This document shows positions 1-5,836 of a DNA stretch of 52,809 nt, one piece after another. The DNA lies in assembly GCA_020846875.1 (NCBI GenBank), contig JADLDB010000040.1, forward strand, positions 1 through 52,809. The letters run 5' to 3'. Each line of letters begins with the position of its first letter. Position 1 is the stretch's first letter. The translations under genes and the position numbers were made by a program. The DNA is from Myxococcales bacterium. GTDB taxonomy: Bacteria; Myxococcota; Myxococcia; Myxococcales; Myxococcaceae. The notes beneath the pieces are model-generated. The model had not been told where the DNA came from, searched no databases, and worked only from the letters and a program-made list of their open reading frames with translations.

Positions 1-1
1 A

Positions 2-610
2 TCCGCGGCGACCGCGCCGCCCGCTGCCGTGATCGTTGGAGGCGCCGAGCGCTCCGGCGCGCCGACTGGGCGCCGCGAACCGACCGAGGCGGGTTCCGAA
101 GCACCTCCGGTCGCTGCGGCCGAGCCGACGGTCGAGCGCCCGGCCCCCGAGGTCATTCCGCAGAGGTCCGAGCCGGCGCCCGGTCCGTCTCCCTCCACGC
201 CCGCGTCTAGTGACGCTCCCCGGGCAGGGACCTCGTCGGAGGAGTCCCAGCCGCGCGCGGGCGACGGCTCCGAGTCGGCCATCGTCCCTGCCAGGTCCGC
301 CCCTGCGCGCGAGTACCGCCCGGAGCCCCGTCCCCGGCCGTACGAGGTGCCGGCCGGGGTGGAGATCAACGGTGACCTGTTGCGCCAGGTGCGCATGGCG
401 CGGGGCCTGTCCCTGCTCCAGGTGTCCGAGCGCACGCGGATCGGCACTCGCCACCTCGAGAACGTCGAAGCAGACCGCTACGAGGCGCTACCGGCCCCGG
501 TGTACTTGAGGGGCATCCTGATGAGCCTGGCCCGCGAACTCGGCCTGGACGGCCTGAGGGTCTCCAGGGGCTACCTGGCCTTCGTCGAGGCCCGCCGTAC
601 GAAAGGTTGA
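2..610 (+). CDS. Helix-turn-helix (RodZ N-terminus-like) protein, 5' partial
   Basis: The reading frame is open to the left edge, so the gene enters from outside; a GTG at 29 is the first internal candidate start but is probably not the real one. About the first 115 visible residues are low-complexity Pro/Ala/Glu/Ser-rich sequence. They are followed by an HTH_25/Xre-like domain with the pattern 'LRQVRMARGLSLLQVSERT' and 'YLRGILMSLARELGLD', as in the cytoplasmic part of RodZ and related DNA-binding proteins. No transmembrane segment follows, because the protein ends about 20 residues later. That argues against true RodZ and for a cytoplasmic regulator whose N-terminal half is missing here. The DNA target is unknown. 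It lies 36 bp upstream of a co-directional small gene. Confidence 0.7.
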   Translation, partial: SAATAPPAAVIVGGAERSGAPTGRREPTEAGSEAPPVAAAEPTVERPAPEVIPQRSEPAPGPSPSTPASSDAPRAGTSSEESQPRAGDGSESAIVPARSAPAREYRPEPRPRPYEVPAGVEINGDLLRQVRMARGLSLLQVSERTRIGTRHLENVEADRYEALPAPVYLRGILMSLARELGLDGLRVSRGYLAFVEARRTKG

Positions 611-646
611 CCACCTGAGGTGGCCACAGAACAATGAGCCCTTGAG

Positions 647-910
647 ATGACCGAAGAAGAAAGAATGAAGGCGATGCGGCTGGCCCGCGCCATCGCGTCC
701 GACATCAGCCTCTACAACGAGCGGAAGATCATCCAGGGCCTCGAGCAGGACAACCTCTTCGAGGTGCTCAAGGATGAGATCGAGGAGGGCCGCGAGCTCT
801 TCAAGAGCCGCGTCAGCCCCGAGATCTTCGGTGGCACCAACTTCTTCGATCGTGCGATCGTCGACATCGTGATCAAGCCCAAGGGTCACGTGAAGTCGAA
901 GATCTGGTGA
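647..910 (+). CDS. Small conserved hypothetical protein (87 aa)
   Basis: An 87-residue, charged, mostly helical protein without signal peptide or membrane segment. The stretch 'SDISLYNERKIIQGL' followed by 'FEVLKDEIEEGRELFKSRV' resembles a C-terminal module that I associate with deltaproteobacterial zinc-ribbon proteins, but no Cys pairs are present here. The start is an ATG behind a weak GAG. The stop overlaps the GTG start of the pseudouridine synthase gene by four bases, so the two are probably translationally coupled. Function unknown; the coupling hints only at shared expression with an RNA-modifying enzyme. Confidence 0.75.
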   Translation: MTEEERMKAMRLARAIASDISLYNERKIIQGLEQDNLFEVLKDEIEEGRELFKSRVSPEIFGGTNFFDRAIVDIVIKPKGHVKSKIW

Positions 911-1845
911 CCGTCGCCGCCGGCGTGGGCCCCAGGAGCGTCGAGGCCACCGGGAGCGATCGCGGGAGCCGCCTCGATCAGTTCCTCGCTGCCCGCCTCG
1001 AAGGGGTGAGCCGTTCCCGCGCCCAGGCGTTGATCGACGACGGCCGGGTGACGATCGGCGGGAAGCGCGCTCGCGCTTCGGCTCGCCTCAAGGGCGGTGA
1101 GGTGGTGCTGGTCGACGTGCCCGCGCCTGCGCCGGTGGAGCCTCAGCCCGAAGATCTGCCCCTGTCGGTGCTGTACCAGGACGGCGATCTGCTGGTGCTC
1201 GACAAGGCAGCCGGCATGGTGGTGCACCCCGCGGCCGGACATCGCGGCGGCACGCTGGTCAACGCGCTCCTCCACCACGTGACCGATCTGCAGGGTGTGG
1301 GCGGCGCGCTGAGGCCCGGCCTGGTGCACCGGCTCGACAAGGACACCTCGGGCGTGCTGGTGATCGCCAAGCACGATCAGGCGCTCCACGCGCTGCAGGC
1401 GGCCTTCCAGGCGCGAGAGGTGGAGAAGATCTACCTGGCGCTGGTGCACGGCCAGCCCGCCGATCGCGGCACCTTCCGGACGCTCCACGGGCGGCACCCC
1501 CGCCAGCGCCTCAAGTTCACCACCCGCGTCGCGCGCGGGCGCGAGGCCGTCACCCACTGGGAAGTGACGCGCCGCTTCGCGAGGGCCGCGCGGGTGCAGA
1601 TCCGCCTCGAGACGGGCCGCACCCATCAGATCCGCGTGCACTTCGCCGAGGCCGGCCACCCGCTGCTCTCGGACGCGCTGTACGGCACCCGGGCCTCGAA
1701 GCGCTCAGAGGTCATCTCCCGGCAGGCCCTGCACGCGTGGAAGCTGGCCTTCCCGCACCCGCGCACGGGCCGGCGCCTGTCCTTCACCGCGCCGGTGCCC
1801 GCCGACTTCAAGGCCGCTGAGAAGGCCCTGACCGCCGAGGAGTGA
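907..1845 (+). CDS. RluA-family ribosomal large subunit pseudouridine synthase
   Basis: 312 residues, the usual length for RluC/RluD-type enzymes, which isomerise specific uridines of 23S rRNA to pseudouridine. An S4 RNA-binding domain occupies about residues 20-85 ('SRSRAQALIDDGRV'). The catalytic domain follows, with the signature 'GLVHRLDKDTSGVLVIAK'; the nucleophilic Asp is residue 144. Further family motifs are 'GRTHQIRVHFA' and 'PLLSDALYG'. S4 plus this motif set is closest to RluD, but the exact target uridines cannot be read from the sequence. The GTG start overlaps the upstream stop (GTGA). The gene ends 3 bp before a convergent gene. Confidence 0.93.
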   Translation: MTVAAGVGPRSVEATGSDRGSRLDQFLAARLEGVSRSRAQALIDDGRVTIGGKRARASARLKGGEVVLVDVPAPAPVEPQPEDLPLSVLYQDGDLLVLDKAAGMVVHPAAGHRGGTLVNALLHHVTDLQGVGGALRPGLVHRLDKDTSGVLVIAKHDQALHALQAAFQAREVEKIYLALVHGQPADRGTFRTLHGRHPRQRLKFTTRVARGREAVTHWEVTRRFARAARVQIRLETGRTHQIRVHFAEAGHPLLSDALYGTRASKRSEVISRQALHAWKLAFPHPRTGRRLSFTAPVPADFKAAEKALTAEE

Positions 1846-1848
1846 TCC

Positions 1849-3165
1849 CTACAGCATGCCGATGGTCAGCGACTGCTGACGCTTGGTGAGCACCTTGATC
1901 GGCTGAATGGCCATCACCCGCATGAAGACGCGCATCAGCTCGGGATCGAACTTGTTGCGCATCTCCGTCCACATCAGCATCAGCGCCACCTCGGGGCCGT
2001 AGCTGTCACGGAAGGGCCGCTTGGAGGTCAGCGCGTCGTAGGTGGCGCACATAGAGATGACCTTCGCGTACAGCCCCAGGTTGGCCTTGGGGATGATCAT
2101 CTGGATGTTGCCCTGGCCGTCGCGCACCGCGGTGCCGAAGTCCACCTTGTGCTCGAAGGTGGTGACCAGCCGAAGCAGGGTGCCCCGGTTGATCGCCTTC
2201 TCGCGCAGAATGTTGCGCACCGCCACCAGCGGGGCCTTGTTGATCATCGCCCGCTCGTCCGGGGACAGCGCCCCGCGCTTGTTCAGCACCTCGTCGGGCA
2301 CCGTCCCCATGCCGGCGTCGTGGAACAGCGCGATATAGCCCAGGTCGCGCAGCTGCGGCTTGGTGAGCCCCATTTCACCCCCCACCACGATCGCCATCAG
2401 GCAGGTGTTGACCTGGTGGTAGCTCAAGTACTCCGAGTCGGTGCGGGTGGTGGTGAGCCCCAGGAAGTGCGTGCGGTGATCCAGGGAGATGTCCACGAAG
2501 TCCTGGATGATGCGCAGCGACTTGGAGGTGTTGAGCGGCGTGCCCTTCCGCAGCGACTCCATGTACTTGCGGATGAAGAAGATCGCTCGGCCGTAGCAGG
2601 TGAGCGCGTACTTCTTGCGATCCAGCTTGGCGTCGGACTCGTCCTTCTCGTTCTCCAGCTTGTCTTTCAGCTTGGACCACTTGGCCAGCTTCATGGACAT
2701 CAGCTTGCGGCCCTGCACGCCGTCCTCGTCGGCGTCATCGCCCTGATCCTTGGAGAAGATCCAGATGAAGTTCTTCAGCTCCGGGACGGTGACCGAGCGC
2801 ATCAGCGTCAGCCCGCCCACGTCCTTGTCCCGCAGCTCCTCGAGCAGGAACTTCACGTTGTCGAGCGCGGCCATGTCCACCTTCACCAGCATGCCGTTCA
2901 GGTAGAACGACTGCTTCACCCCCATCAGCTCCAGCTTCCCGTCCTTGCGGATGATCTGGTTCATCGTGTCCTGGAGCTGCGCCAGCGGCTTCTCGAACAC
3001 GTTGTTGTCCGGGTCGTACATCTTCACCGAGCGGACCAGCATGTAGAGCGCCGAGACGAGCGACTTACCCATCGCCTGCAGCTTCTCGTTGCTGTCCCGC
3101 CCGAAGATGTCGATCTTCGCGTCGTCCGCCTCGGCAGCGCGCGTGATCTGCAGGTTGTCAGCCAT
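1849..3165 (-). CDS. Degenerate HD-GYP-type protein with novel N-terminal domain
   Basis: 438 residues, cytoplasmic. Residues about 30-130 form an alpha/beta-looking domain that resembles the N-terminus of the HEAT protein encoded just upstream. Residues about 240-410 match the HD-GYP fold: 'YHQVNTC' (H250), 'LFHDAGMG' (H282, D283) and 'YDALTSKRPFRDS' (376-388). The HD pair is kept, but the usual HDIGK lysine is Met. The HHE-DGxGYP signature is replaced by 'EHKVDFG' and an insert. Active HD-GYP enzymes hydrolyse cyclic di-GMP; with these losses, hydrolysis is doubtful and a binding or scaffold role is more likely. The ATG start overlaps the HEAT gene by 8 bp. The 3' end faces rluA-type gene with a 3-bp gap. 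Confidence 0.85.
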   Translation of the reverse strand: MADNLQITRAAEADDAKIDIFGRDSNEKLQAMGKSLVSALYMLVRSVKMYDPDNNVFEKPLAQLQDTMNQIIRKDGKLELMGVKQSFYLNGMLVKVDMAALDNVKFLLEELRDKDVGGLTLMRSVTVPELKNFIWIFSKDQGDDADEDGVQGRKLMSMKLAKWSKLKDKLENEKDESDAKLDRKKYALTCYGRAIFFIRKYMESLRKGTPLNTSKSLRIIQDFVDISLDHRTHFLGLTTTRTDSEYLSYHQVNTCLMAIVVGGEMGLTKPQLRDLGYIALFHDAGMGTVPDEVLNKRGALSPDERAMINKAPLVAVRNILREKAINRGTLLRLVTTFEHKVDFGTAVRDGQGNIQMIIPKANLGLYAKVISMCATYDALTSKRPFRDSYGPEVALMLMWTEMRNKFDPELMRVFMRVMAIQPIKVLTKRQQSLTIGML

Positions 3166-4969
3166 GCGCGTGCTCCGGGTGCTCGGTGTTGCCGAACAGC
3201 TGCTTGCGCACGCGCGCCAGGTGGATCCGCGCCGCCTTCACCACCTCGGGCGGCTGTGCCTTGTCCTCTGTGAGCTCCTGCAGCAGCTTGGCGTTCTGGA
3301 TGGTGGGGGCCCCACCCAGCCCGGCCACCGCGAGCAGCTTGTCGGTGGTCACCTTCTGCTTGTTGAACAGGCCCGCCTTGGTCTGCAGAAGCTGGCTGAA
3401 GTAGGTGATGGCGCCACCCAGGCCGGTGGAGCCGATGGCCGTGTACAGCGCCTCCCGCTCCTCCGGCTTCTTCTCCTCGAAGTCATGGTCCTTGACCAAC
3501 TTCATCAGCTCCACGAAGGCCTTCTCGCGATCGAACTCCGGCAGCACGCGCGCCGCCTGGATCCGCACCTGCATGATCGGATCGGTGAGCAGGGAGGTGA
3601 TCATGTTGCGCGCCTCGCCGGTGCGGCCCTTGGCGATGATCCCCATCACCTCCAGCTTCAGCGCCAGGTTCTTGGACTTGAGCAGCGCCTGGAAGAACTT
3701 GAGCTTCTCGGGGTGGTTGGACCGATCGAGGATGTAGACGAGATCACGCTGAAGCTGCGGGCGCTCGGTGGCGCGGATCCGATCCACGAAGGGCTCGGGG
3801 TGCTCCTTGGCCACCGGCACCAGCACGTCGCACAACAGGGTGCGGTTCTCCGGCAGCTCCAGCACCTCCAGCACGTCGAGCAGCAGCGGCGCGCACTCGC
3901 GCCCCAGGTTGGACAGGTAGCGCACCATGTCCTGGGGGTGCTTGAGCTTGGAGAACTTGAGCACGTCGCCCACCCGGTTGACGCGCTGCTCGTCGCCCAT
4001 GCGCGAGACGAAGGCGGTGAGCAGGTGCCCGATGGGGCTGTCCTTGCCCGAGCGCTGCTCCATGGCCTTGAGCTTCAAGACGACCTGGTTGATCAGCGCG
4101 AAGTCCTCCTGCAGCAGCATGGCGTCGAGAAGCTGCGTGAACATGTCGGTGAGCAGCTCGGCGTCGTCGATGCCCGACTCGACCACCTGGAAGACGGCGC
4201 TGATCAGCTTGGGGAAGAGACGCATGTTCTCTTCCTCGTGCACGTCCTTCTGCAGGCGGGCCTTGAGATCCGGCGTGGCGGTGACGCCGGTGATCACCAG
4301 GCCGCGCATCTGCTCCACGTCCTCCAGCTTGATCTCCAGGTCCGCCTCGGTGAGCCGGGCGAAGCGCAGGTAGTCGTCGTTGTTCGAGCGAAGGCGCCGC
4401 TGCAGGTAGTCCACCACCTTGTCGACCTCGACCTGGACCTCCTCCTCGGAGAACTCGTCCATCTTGAAGCCTTCGACCATGATGTATTCGAAGTGCGGCA
4501 TCTGGGCGCGCCAGAGCTGGTTGTTGAGATCCTCGGCGCCGCGATCCGGATCCGAAAGGGAGATCACCGTGAACATCGTCAGCTCTTCCACCGTGAAGCC
4601 GGCGCGGAAGATCAGCTGGCGGATCCCGTCCTTGTAGAACTTGTAGGGGATCGGGTTGTCCTCGGTGAACAGGTCCTGCTTGTGGAGCGTGAAGTTGGTC
4701 AGCTCCACCTTGAGCTGCAGCGGTCCGTACTGGGTGGTGTACTCGTTGAGCGCCGTGCACGCCTTCTGCAGGTACTCGCCGTACTTGGCCTCGTTGTGGC
4801 GGTACATGCCGATCACCTTGATGCCCTTGAGCAGGTGAAAGGCCACGCCACGCGCCGCCTCGACCTGCTTCTTGAGGGCCGGATCCGACATGGGATCCAC
4901 AGGGGCCGTGGAGGCGTTGGGAGAGTCGGCGATGGGCTTGAGCGGCGGGGCGGGTGCGCGGGCTGCCAT
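3158..4969 (-). CDS. HEAT-repeat protein sharing N-terminal domain with the HD-GYP-like partner
   Basis: 603 residues, no signal peptide or membrane span, so probably cytoplasmic. After a Pro/Ala-rich leader, residues about 40-150 contain 'KGIKVIGMYRHNEAKYGEYL' and 'GIRQLIFRAGFTVEELTMF', a layout that parallels the N-terminus of the downstream gene product. The rest is helical. The C-terminal half (about 390-590) carries HEAT-like repeats such as 'DPIMQVRIQAARVLPEFD', which normally form a protein-binding solenoid. It is the middle gene of a minus-strand unit, 81 bp behind the cyclic-nucleotide-binding gene and overlapping the next gene by 8 bp. Function unknown; a scaffold in a signalling complex is inferred. 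ATG start with GCGAGG just upstream. Confidence 0.85.
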   Translation of the reverse strand: MAARAPAPPLKPIADSPNASTAPVDPMSDPALKKQVEAARGVAFHLLKGIKVIGMYRHNEAKYGEYLQKACTALNEYTTQYGPLQLKVELTNFTLHKQDLFTEDNPIPYKFYKDGIRQLIFRAGFTVEELTMFTVISLSDPDRGAEDLNNQLWRAQMPHFEYIMVEGFKMDEFSEEEVQVEVDKVVDYLQRRLRSNNDDYLRFARLTEADLEIKLEDVEQMRGLVITGVTATPDLKARLQKDVHEEENMRLFPKLISAVFQVVESGIDDAELLTDMFTQLLDAMLLQEDFALINQVVLKLKAMEQRSGKDSPIGHLLTAFVSRMGDEQRVNRVGDVLKFSKLKHPQDMVRYLSNLGRECAPLLLDVLEVLELPENRTLLCDVLVPVAKEHPEPFVDRIRATERPQLQRDLVYILDRSNHPEKLKFFQALLKSKNLALKLEVMGIIAKGRTGEARNMITSLLTDPIMQVRIQAARVLPEFDREKAFVELMKLVKDHDFEEKKPEEREALYTAIGSTGLGGAITYFSQLLQTKAGLFNKQKVTTDKLLAVAGLGGAPTIQNAKLLQELTEDKAQPPEVVKAARIHLARVRKQLFGNTEHPEHAHG

Positions 4970-5050
4970 GGCCTCGCCAGTGTAGCCGCGCTCGCCCCGG
5001 TGCGGCGCGCTTCTGCCCCGGCTGTCGTACCTTGTCGCACTCGCCGGGGA

Positions 5051-5464
5051 TCAGCGGATCGCGTCCCTCAGCCGGCGAGTCAGCACCTGGATGATCCCCT
5101 GCGCGATCTCCGGCTTCTCGGTCATGATCTCCTGGAAGTCCTCGCGGGTGATCTTGAGCAGGCTGGTGTCGGAGACGGCGGTGACGGTGGCCGAGCGCGG
5201 CGCCGCGTCGAGGATCGCCATCTCCCCGAAGCACTCCCGCTCGCCCAGCTCGGCGATCACCCGGTCCGCCTTGTGGACGCGCACCTTGCCGTCGATCACC
5301 AGGTACAGCGCGTCGCCCGACTCGCCCTCGGCGAAGATCTCGTCGCCCTGGTCGCGCTGCTCCTCGGTGGAGATCAGCGCCACGGCGGCCAGGTCCTCGC
5401 CGGGGATCTGCGAGAACAGATCGATCGACTTGAGGAACAGCACTTTCTCGACGGTGGTGATCAT
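5051..5464 (-). CDS. Stand-alone cyclic nucleotide-binding domain protein
   Basis: 137 residues that consist almost entirely of one cNMP-binding (Crp/PKA regulatory) domain. The phosphate-binding cassette is intact: 'FGEMAILDAAPRSATVTA' has the Glu and Arg that hold the cyclic phosphate and ribose. There is no DNA-binding helix-turn-helix at the C-terminus, so it is not a Crp-type transcription factor. It probably regulates a partner protein on binding cAMP or cGMP. The opening 'TTVEKVLFLKSIDLF' resembles, from memory, the cNMP domain found at the C-terminus of NTT-type transporters with HEAT repeats, and such a transporter (without this domain) is encoded nearby. It heads the minus-strand unit with the HEAT and HD-GYP-like genes. 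Confidence 0.88.
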   Translation of the reverse strand: MITTVEKVLFLKSIDLFSQIPGEDLAAVALISTEEQRDQGDEIFAEGESGDALYLVIDGKVRVHKADRVIAELGERECFGEMAILDAAPRSATVTAVSDTSLLKITREDFQEIMTEKPEIAQGIIQVLTRRLRDAIR

Positions 5465-5560
5465 CTCTGGTGGCCGGGGCGCGCGAATCCTCGACGCGAA
5501 GGTGGGGGGCTGTCCACTTCCGAAGCGACGCCGGCGGCCGCAAGAGGGTAGACGGGCGGC

Positions 5561-5836
5561 ATGGATCTCAAGCTCGTCGCCACCACCTTTGCCGCCGTCT
5601 TCCTCGCCGAGCTGGGGGACAAGACGCAGCTCGCCACGCTGTCCTTCTCTGCGGCGGGCGCCTCGCGCCTGTCCGTCTTCGTGGGCGCTGCGGCGGCGCT
5701 GGTCGCCACCACGGCGATCGCCGTCCTCGCGGGCGAAGCGCTCACCCGGTGGATCTCACCGCGGGCGCTCCAGCGCCTGGCCGGCCTGTCCTTCGTGGTG
5801 ATCGGCGGGTGGGTGCTGTGGTCAACCCGCTCCTGA
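5561..5836 (+). CDS. TMEM165/GDT1 (UPF0016) family membrane protein, single-repeat form
   Basis: 91 residues with three hydrophobic segments and the family signature 'AELGDKTQLAT' near residues 16-26. The acidic residues of this motif lie in the cation path of TMEM165/Gdt1-type proteins, which move Mn2+ or Ca2+ in exchange for protons. Most members have two copies of the motif; this one has one, so a homodimer or heterodimer would be needed to build a transporter. The only other membrane gene beside it belongs to an unrelated family. It is oriented against both neighbours, and its last 15 bp overlap the convergent transporter gene. Confidence 0.85.
   Translation: MDLKLVATTFAAVFLAELGDKTQLATLSFSAAGASRLSVFVGAAAALVATTAIAVLAGEALTRWISPRALQRLAGLSFVVIGGWVLWSTRS

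Noticed and set aside
3089-5551. Long plus-strand open frame of about 820 codons opposite the HEAT and cNMP genes
   Set aside because: It is antisense to genes with clear domains; its Leu/His/Arg/Gln-rich composition is what a GC-rich complementary strand produces.
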